Shown here: piece by piece, positions 54,664 through 63,058 of the stretch
Numbering within the stretch: position 1 is the first letter of the stretch
Layout: each line of letters opens with the position of its first letter
Assembly: GCA_963841455.1 (NCBI GenBank)
Contig: CAWJCU010000010.1
Location: 4,678 to 68,677 of the forward strand
Origin: JAWVFM01 sp963841455
GTDB lineage: Bacteria > Actinomycetota > Thermoleophilia > Solirubrobacterales > 70-9
Direction: 5' to 3'
DNA length: 64,000 bases
The notes under the pieces: generated by a model
Told to the model about the DNA's origin: nothing
The model's input: the letters and a program-made list of their open reading frames with translations, nothing else
Database searches by the model: none
Made by a program: the position numbers and the translations under genes

Positions 54664-55415
54664 CTTGGAACCGAGAGGATCCGGGCGCTCCGGCCGTGGA
54701 GCACCGTCGCGTAGGCGCGCCGCGCCGAGAGCGCGGTCGAGAAGAGCGTCCCGTGCGGCGAGCGACGCGAGTAGACGGGGTGGGCCCGCCGCCCGCCGAG
54801 GCCTCCCAGCATCAGCCGCTGCACGAGTGGCGGCGCGTTTGTGGCCTGGGGGCTCTCGCGGGCGCGGATCGAGTGGACGAAGAGGACCTGCCCGTTCCGG
54901 ACCGAGGGGCAGCACAGGGCGCCGCGGTGCGAGCGGGCGACAACGCCGTGACGTCTGGTGCCGAGCCGGCGCCAAGCGACGATCGACCCGCGCGGCCTCG
55001 CGATCGCATAGACGAGGGTCCGCCCGTCGAGCCCGGGATGCCCCAGCCGGGTCGGGTGGCCGACGCGCGCGACCACATGCGAGCCGCTCGCCGGCTTTCC
55101 GTGGGCGAGCGGGCGGGCACGCAGGACGTCGTCGCTCCGCCCGCTCTGCGCGAAGGCGAGCCAGCGGCCGGAGATCGCGCTCGCCCACACGCCGTGCAGG
55201 TCGAGTCGCGAGAGCGCACGCCTGTCGCGCCGGCGCAGGATCACGAGGTCCCGGCCCACCCGCACGACGGCCAGCCGGCCGCCGATCGCGGGCTCGCGGC
55301 CCGGGAGGTGGATGGTCTGGTGGCCGCTGTCGGAGCACTGCGCGGGCGTCGCGGCCCTTCTGGTAGGCGAGCTGCCCGCCGGCGGCGGAGGGGTCAGCGC
55401 CGTGAATCGGATGAG
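54660..55415 (-). CDS. beta-propeller-like exported protein of the mau-like cluster
   Basis: About 250 residues. Repeats such as LAVVRVGRDLVILRRRDRRA, ISGRWLAFAQSGRSDDVLRA and VRNGQVLFVHSIRA look like WD/PD40 blades with a 'xGxxLAxx' rhythm. No start codon is evident: the frame is open upstream and overlaps the end of the CcdA/MauF-like gene, and the first residue shown here is arbitrary. Its position after MauA- and MauF-like genes recalls the large propeller subunit of methylamine dehydrogenase, but it is shorter and the match is weak. Confidence 0.5.
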   Translation of the reverse strand, partial: LIRFTALTPPPPAGSSPTRRAATPAQCSDSGHQTIHLPGREPAIGGRLAVVRVGRDLVILRRRDRRALSRLDLHGVWASAISGRWLAFAQSGRSDDVLRARPLAHGKPASGSHVVARVGHPTRLGHPGLDGRTLVYAIARPRGSIVAWRRLGTRRHGVVARSHRGALCCPSVRNGQVLFVHSIRARESPQATNAPPLVQRLMLGGLGGRRAHPVYSRRSPHGTLFSTALSARRAYATVLHGRSARILSVPR

Positions 55416-56101
55416 CCGGGCGCGGCCGTCGCGGCGGCCGCGGCGAGGGTCGAGGCCACGATCACGAGCGCGAGGCCGTCGCTCAGCCGCGCGCGGCCGT
55501 AGAGCGCGGGCCGCTCGGCCATCGCCGCGACCGCCCGGATGCCGATCGGGCGGTCGGCAAGCGGCGCGAGAACGACGATCGGCAGGGCCCTGCCGATGCC
55601 GAACGCGAGCCCGATCGCGATACCGATGGCCGGGTCTCCGACGGCGAAGCTGATGCCGGCGAGAGCCCAGGCGCCGAAGCTGAGGACGAACGTGGTGAAG
55701 CCGAGCCCAAGCAGCACGCCGTAGAGCCCGGCCGCGACTGGCAGCGGCATCCGCCAGCGCCAGGTCTCGGGCAGCTGGCGCCGCACCTGCGGCACGATCC
55801 GCACACGGCGGACCTCGGCGACCGCCGCCGCCGCCGCGATGGCGGCGGCGATCACGTAGGAGAGCTGTCCCCCGACGCCGTGGACCAGCCCGCCGAGGGC
55901 GCCCAGCAGGCCGAACGTGAGGGAGCCACCAGCCAGCGCGCCGGGAGCGAACGTGGCGCAGGCCGCGATCGTCGTCGGCATCCGCCCGCTGTGCCCCCGC
56001 AGGCCGAGGGTCTCGATCATCGAGAACCCACACGGCGACCACGTTCCGGTGAGCCCGATCGGGATCGCCGCGAGCGCGAGGACGATCGCCTCGGCGCTCA
56101 T
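55394..56101 (-). CDS. MauF/CcdA-like integral membrane protein
   Basis: A 235-residue protein with about six helices. The start MSAEAIVLALAAIPIGLTGT is followed by WSPCGFSMIETLGLRGHSG, a Cys-containing motif like that of CcdA/DsbD and MauF proteins, which move reducing equivalents across the membrane. The second half (FTTFVLSFGAWALAGISFAV, then GLAFGIGRALPIVVLAPLA) fits the family's inverted repeat. ATG at 56101. It lies between a MauA-like gene (13 bp upstream) and a propeller gene. Assignment to MauF rather than generic CcdA is from context. Confidence 0.6.
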   Translation of the reverse strand: MSAEAIVLALAAIPIGLTGTWSPCGFSMIETLGLRGHSGRMPTTIAACATFAPGALAGGSLTFGLLGALGGLVHGVGGQLSYVIAAAIAAAAAVAEVRRVRIVPQVRRQLPETWRWRMPLPVAAGLYGVLLGLGFTTFVLSFGAWALAGISFAVGDPAIGIAIGLAFGIGRALPIVVLAPLADRPIGIRAVAAMAERPALYGRARLSDGLALVIVASTLAAAAATAAPGSSDSRR

Positions 56102-56114
56102 CTCGCTCGCCCCC

Positions 56115-56690
56115 TCAGCATGGGACCTTCGTCTGGTAGTAGGTGACGCAGAAGACCTTGCGCGACCCGTAGCAGTAGCCGTGCAGCGCTGCGTCGCCGT
56201 TGATCCGCTGCGAGTTGTGCGCGCAGCAGTCCCAGAGCTTGCGGACCGTCCCGCCGCAGCAGCGGTACCAGGCGCCCTGGAGGTGAGCCTCGAAGCCGTA
56301 GAGCCGCGCCGTCTCGTCGCAGACCTTGGTGCGGGGCGCCGGTGGCAGTGGGCGCCCGTCGGCGTCGCGCAGCAGGTGGCCCTGATCGTCGATCGGCAAC
56401 CCGGCCTTGTCCACCAGGCGCCCGAGGTTGTCGACCGGGCGCCCGTCGGAGGGTCGCAGCGGGTAGCCGTTCGAGTCGAGCCGCGGCAGGCCGAGCGGAT
56501 GTACGCACGACCCCGTCGTGTAGGTGTGGCCGCAGAAGTGATGGGCGTCGGCTTCATCGGGCTCCAGCGAGCGAGCCACGACGCCACCGGCCGTGAGCAG
56601 CGCAAGCGCCCGGCCGACGCGGGCGAGGAAGCCGCGGCGAGAGCTCGACGCAGCGAGGGACTCGAGCGCGCCGCCGAGCTGCTCAGCCAC
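56115..56690 (-). CDS. Tat-exported Cys-rich protein resembling methylamine dehydrogenase light chain
   Basis: A 191-residue protein from a GTG at 56690, which overlaps the stop of the MauE-MauD fusion gene. A twin-arginine signal (SSSRRGFLARVGRALALLTA) precedes a mature part of about 140 residues. Ten Cys include FCGHTYTTGSC, AWYRCCGG, LWDCCAHN and YCYGSRKVFC, with Trp residues adjacent to the Cys pairs. Methylamine dehydrogenase light chain (MauA) is also Tat-exported, Cys-rich and carries two Trp that form the TTQ cofactor. Homology is suggested by this pattern and by the neighbours, not proven. Confidence 0.5.
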   Translation of the reverse strand: MAEQLGGALESLAASSSRRGFLARVGRALALLTAGGVVARSLEPDEADAHHFCGHTYTTGSCVHPLGLPRLDSNGYPLRPSDGRPVDNLGRLVDKAGLPIDDQGHLLRDADGRPLPPAPRTKVCDETARLYGFEAHLQGAWYRCCGGTVRKLWDCCAHNSQRINGDAALHGYCYGSRKVFCVTYYQTKVPC

Positions 56691-57576
56691 CTGCGATGCC
56701 CGCCATGCCGGAGTGGCGCCTCTCGGCCGTCGCCAGAACGCTCTCGAGCTGGGCGAGGTTGTTGAAGGTGCCCTTCGCGAGGACGGTGCCGTCGAGGCTG
56801 AGCGCGACCGCGAACGGGCTACCCGGAACACGCGCCTCCCGCCAAACCTCGGGCTCGGTGCCCTCGGGGAAGGTCGCGACGGCGATCCGAGGCTCGGCCG
56901 CGAGCGACGCGATCGCGGGCTCGAGCGACCGGCAGGCGCGGCATCCCTCGGACACGAAAACCGCGAGGGCGAGCGCGGCCCGCGGAGCGGCCTCGAAGCG
57001 GTCGATGAGCGGGCTGCGCGTCCCGAGCTCCGGTCCCTCCTCCGGGATCTCGAGCGCGGAGTCGGGACCGAGGCGCAGACGGAGCATGCCCACCTCCCTC
57101 GCCAGTGCCAGCACGGCGACTGCGAGCGCGACGATCGCGACGAGCGCCACCGCGAGTCCCAAGCCGAGCCACTGGTCGGTGGAGAGCGCCGTCGTCGGGA
57201 GGAGGGTGCTGACGAGGAACGCCGCGGCGAGCAGCGCGTTTCGCCCCACGGCGGCCGTGCTCACCGTCGAGCGCGCGCCGAAGCAGGCGCAGGGCGCACC
57301 CGCCCGGCCATGGCGGATCGCCATCGCGAGGGCGGCGGCAAAGGCGGCCATGAGGCCCGCGGCCAGATACGCGGCGAGCGCGACGCCGGCGGCGACCCCG
57401 ACGGCGAGTCCGAGCTCGATCGCGATCAGCGCGCCCCAGACGATCCGCTGCGCGCGCTCGCCCGCGATGCCGAAGGTCGCGAAGGCCGCCCGGCTCGTAG
57501 CCGGGCTCGCGAGCTTCGCGACGCTCGAGACGACGAGAACCCCTGCCAGTGCCAGGCGAATCGCTTCGGCAAGCAC
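56683..57576 (-). CDS. MauE-like membrane domain fused to a MauD-like thioredoxin domain
   Basis: A 297-residue fusion. The first 150 residues form about four helices with VLVVSSVAKLASPATSRAAF and PCACFGARS, the pattern of the DoxX-related MauE family. Another helix (AIVALAVAVLALAREVGML) leads to a C-terminal thioredoxin-like domain with SEGCRACRSLEPAIASLAAE (CxxC) and GSPFAVALSLDGTVLAKGTF, as in MauD. In mau operons MauE and MauD are separate proteins that form disulfides in the light chain. Fused here, next to a MauA-like gene, they probably do the same. Confidence 0.7.
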   Translation of the reverse strand: MLAEAIRLALAGVLVVSSVAKLASPATSRAAFATFGIAGERAQRIVWGALIAIELGLAVGVAAGVALAAYLAAGLMAAFAAALAMAIRHGRAGAPCACFGARSTVSTAAVGRNALLAAAFLVSTLLPTTALSTDQWLGLGLAVALVAIVALAVAVLALAREVGMLRLRLGPDSALEIPEEGPELGTRSPLIDRFEAAPRAALALAVFVSEGCRACRSLEPAIASLAAEPRIAVATFPEGTEPEVWREARVPGSPFAVALSLDGTVLAKGTFNNLAQLESVLATAERRHSGMAGIAGG

Positions 57577-57622
57577 GCCGTCACCATATTCCGTGGCGAG
57601 GCGCCCTGCTTACGCTTAGGAC

Positions 57623-58489
57623 ATGCCGGAGCTCCCCGAGGTCGAGATCACGGCGCGCCGGCTCGACGCCGCCCTTCGCGGAGCCGAGGTCGAGTCCGCG
57701 CTCGCGCCCGGGATGGTCGCCCTGAAATCGGTGGAGGTCCCGCTGGACGCCCTCACCGGCCGCCGGATCGAGGGGGTGAGGCGCGTCGGGAAGATGCCGG
57801 TGGTCGAGCTCTCGGCGGGCGACGACGATCTCGGCCGGCTCGCCCTCCTCGTCCACCTGATGTCGGCGGGACGGCTGCAGATGTTCGACAAACGCGCGTC
57901 GCTTCGCGACCGCGCCTCGCGGGTCCTGGTTCGGCTCGACGACGGCCGCGAGCTGCGGCTGCGCGAGTTCGGGACCAAGCAGCGCGCGTGGGCGAAGCTC
58001 ATGCCGGCGGCTGATGTCGCAGACGACGAGATGGTCGCGACGCTCGGACCCGAGGCTTGGCCCGCCCCGCCGGTAGACGAGCTCGCGCGCATCGTCGACC
58101 AGCCGCGCCAGCTCCATCCCCTCCTCCGCCACCAGCGCGACATCGCCGGAATCGGCCGGTCATGGGTGGACGAGGTCCTGTGGGAGTCCCGGCTCGGCCC
58201 GTTCCGGAAGGGCGCCGATCTCTCCAGTGAGGAGGTCGAGCGCCTTCACGGTGCCCTGCCCGTGCTCGGCGCGGCGATCGACCACTACGAGGAGGTCATC
58301 GGCGCCACGGTGCCCGACAAGCTTCCGATGCCTCTCAGGGTCCATCGTCGTGAGGGCGAGCCGTGCCCGCGCTGCGGTGACACCCTGGCCGCGGTCCACT
58401 TCGCCGAGCACTCCACGACCTACTGCCCCGCTGAGCAGACGGGCGGCCGCGTCCTGAAGGACAGGCGGCTGTCACGTCTTCTGAAGTGA
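57623..58489 (+). CDS. fpg: formamidopyrimidine-DNA glycosylase (Fpg/Nei family)
   Basis: A 288-residue base-excision repair enzyme. The mature N-terminus after Met is PELPEVE with catalytic Pro and Glu. RVGKMPVVEL holds the conserved Lys and IAGIGRSWVDEVLWESRL the helix-two-turn-helix. The C-terminal zinc-finger region has CPRCG and a third Cys in TYCPAEQTGGR. The fourth Cys of the usual CPxCQ is Glu. ATG at 57623, 46 bp from the divergent MauE-MauD start. A zinc-less or altered finger is possible. Confidence 0.88.
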   Translation: MPELPEVEITARRLDAALRGAEVESALAPGMVALKSVEVPLDALTGRRIEGVRRVGKMPVVELSAGDDDLGRLALLVHLMSAGRLQMFDKRASLRDRASRVLVRLDDGRELRLREFGTKQRAWAKLMPAADVADDEMVATLGPEAWPAPPVDELARIVDQPRQLHPLLRHQRDIAGIGRSWVDEVLWESRLGPFRKGADLSSEEVERLHGALPVLGAAIDHYEEVIGATVPDKLPMPLRVHRREGEPCPRCGDTLAAVHFAEHSTTYCPAEQTGGRVLKDRRLSRLLK

Positions 58490-58496
58490 GGAGTTG

Positions 58497-59012
58497 CTAG
58501 TGGCTCGTTAGCTGGCGCAACAGTGCCCGGCCGATCGTGACCGGATGGTTCACGACCGTGGCGAGCTTCCCGGTCAGCGACAGCGGGTCATGGGCAATCC
58601 CGAGCTGGCGCAGGACGGTGCCCGCGTCGAAGTAGACGCGCTCGCAGATCAGCCGGTCCTCGTCGAAGAGGAAGAGGGCGCAGAAGCGCATCTCGAACGT
58701 CCGGCCGGTCGGGGGCAGCCCGCGATAGGGCCCGAGGTGCGTGCCGTAGAGGTTCGCCTCCACGATCACCGCTTCGTCGGAGTGGTGGAGCGCGATCAGC
58801 TCGTTGCGCTGATCGGGGAACGCGGTGCGAGTCTCCTCGAAGTAGCCGTCGACTTCTCCCTCGCCGTCGAACACGTCGCCCGTGGCGATGAGCTCGTAGC
58901 GAGGGTGGTCGAACGTCTCCATCGTCACGTCGAACTCGTGCCGGTTCTCGGACTCCATGTGCTCGATGACGAGCTTCTCCCGTTTGGTCCGAAGGGCCTT
59001 CGTGGGGGGCAT
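58497..59012 (-). CDS. SnoaL-like/ester cyclase family protein
   Basis: A 171-residue protein. The segment ENRHEFDVTMETFDHPRYEL, then GDVFDGEGEVDGYFEETRTA and LHHSDEAVIVEANLYGTHLG, with FEMRFCALFLFDEDRLICER, is typical of SnoaL-like polyketide cyclases of the NTF2 fold. These bind small hydrophobic molecules. No partner pathway is adjacent. ATG at 59012. It converges with fpg and lies just downstream of nadC on the same strand. Confidence 0.75.
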   Translation of the reverse strand: MPPTKALRTKREKLVIEHMESENRHEFDVTMETFDHPRYELIATGDVFDGEGEVDGYFEETRTAFPDQRNELIALHHSDEAVIVEANLYGTHLGPYRGLPPTGRTFEMRFCALFLFDEDRLICERVYFDAGTVLRQLGIAHDPLSLTGKLATVVNHPVTIGRALLRQLTSH

Positions 59013-59021
59013 GGCCCGACC

Positions 59022-59864
59022 CTACCGCGGATACCGCTCGACGAGCAGGGACAGGTCCAGGGCGGGCGCCGAGTGGGTCAGGGCGCCGATCGACACGTAC
59101 TCCACGCCGGTGGCGGCGACCTGAGCGACGTTGTCGAGGGTGATCCCGCCGGAGGCCTCGAGCGTCGCGCTATAGGTGGCGTCCCGCAGCGCCACGGCCG
59201 CGCGCAGGAGCTCGGGGCCCATGTTGTCGAGGAGGATCCGGTCCGTCTCGGCCCCCAGCGCCTCGCGTACCTGGTCGAGGTCCGCGCATTCGACCTCCAC
59301 CTCGAGGTCCGGGCGCGAGGCTCGAGCGGCCTTCACCGCCGCGGTGATCCCCCCCGCGAGCGCCAAGTGGTTCTCCTTGATCAGGAACGCGTCATAGAGG
59401 CCCATCCGGTGGTTGGTGCCGCCGCCCGCGGTGACGGCCGCCTTCTCGAGGGCCCGCATGCCCGGGCTCGTCTTCCGGGTGTCGAGGACGGTGGCGCCCG
59501 CGTCTCCCGCGGCGCCGACGAAACGAGCCGTGAGGGTCGCGATCCCCGAGAGGTGGGCGAGGAAGTTGAGCGCCGTCCGCTCGGCCGCGAGTATCGCGCG
59601 GGCGGGCCCGGCGATACGGGCGATCTCGCGAGGGACGTCGGCGGCCCAGTCGGCCTCCCGGGCAAGCGGCTCCAGCTCTCCGGCGCCCGCCTGGCGGAAG
59701 ACCTCAGCCGCCACGTCGAGCCCGAAGACGACCCCGGGCGCCTTCTGCACGATCCGTGCGCGCGCCTGGGAGTCGCCGGAGATGACCGCCTCCGCCGTGA
59801 CGTCTCCCGACGCGACGTCCTCGGCTAGGGACCGCGCGACTAGGTCCGCGAGGCCTTCGACCAC
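59022..59864 (-). CDS. nadC: nicotinate-nucleotide pyrophosphorylase NadC
   Basis: A 280-residue quinolinate phosphoribosyltransferase, the step after NadA. Key motifs: EDVASGDVTAEAVI, LNFLAHLSGIATLTARFV, LDTRKTSPGMRALEKAAVTA and GGGTNHRMGLYDAFLIKENH with substrate-binding residues, then LDNMGPELLRAAV and LEASGGITLDNVAQVAATGV. GTG or ATG near 59864. It abuts the FIST gene stop. nadA is 5 kb away on the same strand, and nadB (L-aspartate oxidase) is not in the window. Confidence 0.95.
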   Translation of the reverse strand: MVEGLADLVARSLAEDVASGDVTAEAVISGDSQARARIVQKAPGVVFGLDVAAEVFRQAGAGELEPLAREADWAADVPREIARIAGPARAILAAERTALNFLAHLSGIATLTARFVGAAGDAGATVLDTRKTSPGMRALEKAAVTAGGGTNHRMGLYDAFLIKENHLALAGGITAAVKAARASRPDLEVEVECADLDQVREALGAETDRILLDNMGPELLRAAVALRDATYSATLEASGGITLDNVAQVAATGVEYVSIGALTHSAPALDLSLLVERYPR

Positions 59865-61043
59865 TTACTCGCCCGCGAACACCGCGAGCGTCGCGGTGAA
59901 GCCGTGAAGGAAGTTGCGGCCGCCGACCGGCCCGATCTCGCCGGCGCAGAAGAAGCCCGCCGCGGGAGCGCCGAGCGCGTCCTCGACCGCAGCCGCGTCG
60001 TGGTCGGGGAGATCGAACATGTGCGAGCCGCGGCCGTTGCACGTGAACAGAAGCGCGCCGGCGGCGCCGGCTGGCCCGAGGGCCATCGCCTGCGTCCGCA
60101 GCGCGGCGCGGAGGTCCTCGTCGGCCGAGGCCCCGTCGCGCACGTGCATTCGCACCGTCTGCCCCACGCGCACCCGCTCGCCGACGGCGATCGTCTCGGC
60201 AGCGGGATCCGAGCCGATGATCGGCCGGACGAGGAAGTCGCCGCGGTCGTAGTCGGGCTGGTTCTCGTCGATCACGATGCCCAGCATCAGCCCCTGCGCC
60301 GCCAGGGCCTGCTCCTCCGGCTCCAGCTCGGCGATGGCCTCACGAAGGCGCTCGATGGCCGGCTTGGACGCGAGCTCGGAGATCACGTTGCCGGTGGCCG
60401 CAGTGATCGTCATCTCGGGGCCCACGGGCGTCGCGCCCTGCGATACGCAGGGGACGATCGGGACCCCGGACAGGGAGCACGCGGCCGCGCCGGCGTCGAC
60501 CACGTCGCCGTCGACCATGAGCGACGCGGACCCGGCGGCCGATGCACTCGCCAAGCCACCGAGCACCGGCATTCCCGGCCGCGCGTGGTTGAGGCGCTTC
60601 AGCAGGAGCTCGACGGCGAACGTGTACGGGTCGGCCAGGACGATCAGCGCATCACCGAGCCGCTCGTCGTCGAGCCCTCGGAGCTCGCGCCCGTCCTGGG
60701 CCGCCTCGACACCGCCGGACTGGACCACCTCGAGGCGGTGCATCTCGATCTCGGCGCCGGGAAGCGACGCCGCCCATACGACGGCCCCGGGGCCCTCCTC
60801 GATCTCCCGCCCGGCCCCCACGACGCCCCCGGCGCCGCAACCGAGCAGGTGCGACGGATCGAGGCCGTCGTAGACCGACGACATGATCCACTTGGCGTGG
60901 CCCAGGTGCTGCGCGCTCGCGAAGACGAGGCACAGATCGCACGCCGCACCATCGAGACCGGCGCGTGCCTCCGCCGTCGCCGCAGCGAAGGCCTCGACCG
61001 GGTCGACCTCCTCGGAGACTCCCACCGCGATCCTCGCCGCCAC
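59865..61043 (-). CDS. FIST-domain signal-sensing protein
   Basis: A 392-residue protein with the FIST N and C domains: IAVGVSEEVDPVEAFAAATA, CDLCLVFASAQHLGHAKWIM, HLLGCGAGGVVGAGREIEEG, GMPVLGGLASASA and LFTCNGRGSHMFDLPDHDAA with FFCAGEIGPVGGRNFLHGFT at the C-terminus. FIST domains are thought to bind small ligands in signal transduction. No sensor kinase domain is attached, so it is a stand-alone form. It lies between prfB and nadC with almost no gaps. Confidence 0.88.
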   Translation of the reverse strand: MAARIAVGVSEEVDPVEAFAAATAEARAGLDGAACDLCLVFASAQHLGHAKWIMSSVYDGLDPSHLLGCGAGGVVGAGREIEEGPGAVVWAASLPGAEIEMHRLEVVQSGGVEAAQDGRELRGLDDERLGDALIVLADPYTFAVELLLKRLNHARPGMPVLGGLASASAAGSASLMVDGDVVDAGAAACSLSGVPIVPCVSQGATPVGPEMTITAATGNVISELASKPAIERLREAIAELEPEEQALAAQGLMLGIVIDENQPDYDRGDFLVRPIIGSDPAAETIAVGERVRVGQTVRMHVRDGASADEDLRAALRTQAMALGPAGAAGALLFTCNGRGSHMFDLPDHDAAAVEDALGAPAAGFFCAGEIGPVGGRNFLHGFTATLAVFAGE

Positions 61044-61044
61044 G

Positions 61045-62158
61045 CTAGTTCCCCGCCGCGGCCTTCAGGAGGTACTCGCGGACGAACCCGTCGAGGTCAC
61101 CGTCGAGCACGCGCTGCGCGTCGCCCACTTCGTGGCCGGTCCGGTGGTCCTTCACCCTTTGGGACGGGTGGAGCGTGTAGCTGCGGATCTGCGAGCCCCA
61201 GCCCACGTCGGCGCGCTCGCCGCGCTCGGCCGCCAGCTCCTCCGCCCGCTTTCGCTCCTCGAGCTCGAGCAGGCGCGCGCGAAGGAGCTTCATCGCCGTG
61301 GCCTTGTTCTGCGCCTGCGAGCGCTCGTTCTGGCACTGCACGACGATGCCGGTCGGCACGTGTGTGATGCGCACGGCCGAGTCGGTCTTGTTCACGTGCT
61401 GCCCCCCGGCGCCCGACGCTCGATAGGTGTCGACGCGGAGGTCCTCGTCGTCGAGCTCGACGTCAACGCCCTCATCGGTGAGCGGGGCCACGTCGACCTC
61501 GGCAAAGGCGGTGTGGCGACGCTTCTGGGCGTCGAAGGGCGAGATGCGGACGAGCCGGTGAACGCCGCGTTCGGCGCTGAACAGGCCGTACGCGTTCTCG
61601 CCGCGGGCGATGACGGTCGCCGACTTGAGTCCGGCCTCCTCGCCCTCGGATGCCTCTGCCATCTCGACCTCGAAACCCCGGCGCTCGGCCCAGCGCAGGT
61701 ACATGCGGAGCAGCATCTCGGCCCAGTCCTGCGAGTCGGTGCCTCCGGCGCCTGAGCGCACGGTGACCACTGCGTCGCCCGCGTCATACCGCCCGCCGAA
61801 GAGGCGCGCCTCCTCGAGCTCTGCCAGCCGCCGCTCGACCGAGTCGAGCTGCGCATGCAGCTCAGCGGCGATCTGCGGATCATCGGCCGCCATCTCGACC
61901 AGCTCCCCGAGATCGGACGCGTCCGATTGAAGCGCGGTGAACGTCTCGAGGCGGCGCTGCGCGGCCGCGTGCGCGGCCGAGGTCTTCGCCGCCTGCTCCT
62001 GGTCGTCCCAGAAGCCGGGGCGCTGCATCTCCTGCTCGAGGCCGGCTACGCGGTCGGCGAGTGCGTCAGGGTCAAAGGTAGTCCGCGAGCAGCCTCAGGC
62101 CGTCGCGTACCTCCTCGACGCGCTCGGAGATGGTGCGCTCCGCTCCTGCCTCAGCCAT
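61045..62158 (-). CDS. prfB: peptide chain release factor 2 with programmed +1 frameshift
   Basis: RF2 ends translation at UGA and UAA. The first 28 codons (MAEAGAERTISERVEEVRDG onward) lead to CTT TGA C. A +1 slip at the CTT codon skips one base and continues LDPDALADRVAGLEQEMQRP into the main frame, which runs to 61045. The body has the stop-codon-reading SPF (VRISPFDAQKRRHT) and the GGQ loop (RASGAGGQHVNKTDSAVRI). Joined, it is about 370 residues, the normal RF2 length. The annotated single-frame start at 62028 would miss the N-terminal helices. Confidence 0.95.
62068..62078 (-). promoter_or_regulatory. programmed ribosomal frameshift site in prfB
   Basis: The slip site CTT TGA C has its in-frame TGA at 62072-62074. 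It is the classic RF2 autoregulatory site: low RF2 slows UGA decoding and allows the +1 slip. The upstream Shine-Dalgarno-like AGGGGG found in many species is not obvious. The nearest purine tract is CTGAGG, farther upstream. Confidence 0.9.
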
Positions 62159-62251
62159 GGGTGGAGCCTAGCTGCCCGTCTCGAGGTTCAGCGAATCCTC
62201 AGACCGCCACACCTACAGTCGCTGGGTCCGAGACGACCAAGGAGGTCTCAA

Positions 62252-63001
62252 GTGTCAGTACGAGCAACCGCAGTGGCCCTCGCCGCGGCCATCGCCGTCG
62301 CAGCGCCGGCTGTCGCTTCGGGCGCCGGTTCGACAGCCGAACCGGTGATCAAGTCCGGCGCCGGGCCCGGCTGGCCGAGGACGCTCCACCCGAGCGATTT
62401 CGTCCGGCACGTGACCAACCCGTTGTTCCCACTGAAGCCCGGCAGCGTCTACCGCTATCGCGGTCTCAAGGACCACCAGCACACGATCGACGTCATGCGC
62501 CCGACCCATAAGACCAAGACGATCCTCGGCGTGAAGACCACGGTCGTCCACGACCAGGTGCTCATCCGCCGCAAGCCGCGCGAGGTCACGCGCGACTATT
62601 ACGCGCAGGACCGCCAAGGAAGCGTTTGGTATTTCGGCGAGGACACGAGGGAACTCACCGCCTCGGGACATGTGATCTCGCGCAGCGGGTCCTTCCTTTC
62701 CGGGCGCAACGGCGCCAGGCCGGGCGTCCTTTTCCCGGCGCATCCGCGTCCCGGGGTGAAGGCCCGTCAGGAGTTCCTCAAGGGCAAGGCTGAGGACCAC
62801 TTCAAGGTTCTCGACCGCCACGCACACGTGTCGGTGCCATTCGTCTCCAGCCACAACGCGGTCCGCACCAAGGAGTGGACGCCACTGGAGCCGAAGACGC
62901 TCGACAACAAGTACTACGTGCGGGGCATCGGCACCGTCCGCGAGATAGCGGTGAAGGGGCCGGTGGAGCGCCTACACCTCGTGTCGTTCAAGCGCGGCTG
63001 A
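62252..63001 (+). CDS. secreted protein of unknown function
   Basis: A 249-residue exported protein from a GTG with AGGAGG six bases upstream. A signal peptide (TAVALAAAIAVAAPAVASGA) is followed by one domain with VTNPLFPLKPGSVYRYRGLK, KTKTILGVKTTVVHDQVLIR, YYAQDRQGSVWYFGEDTREL and a C-terminal region ending VERLHLVSFKRG. This pattern recurs in secreted actinobacterial proteins with no assigned function. It diverges from prfB by about 93 bp. Confidence 0.8.
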   Translation: MSVRATAVALAAAIAVAAPAVASGAGSTAEPVIKSGAGPGWPRTLHPSDFVRHVTNPLFPLKPGSVYRYRGLKDHQHTIDVMRPTHKTKTILGVKTTVVHDQVLIRRKPREVTRDYYAQDRQGSVWYFGEDTRELTASGHVISRSGSFLSGRNGARPGVLFPAHPRPGVKARQEFLKGKAEDHFKVLDRHAHVSVPFVSSHNAVRTKEWTPLEPKTLDNKYYVRGIGTVREIAVKGPVERLHLVSFKRG

Positions 63002-63058
63002 GGGGCGGGGCTCGAGGGCGGCTACCGGCTGGTGATCCTTGCCGGAGCCGCCCCGGGC

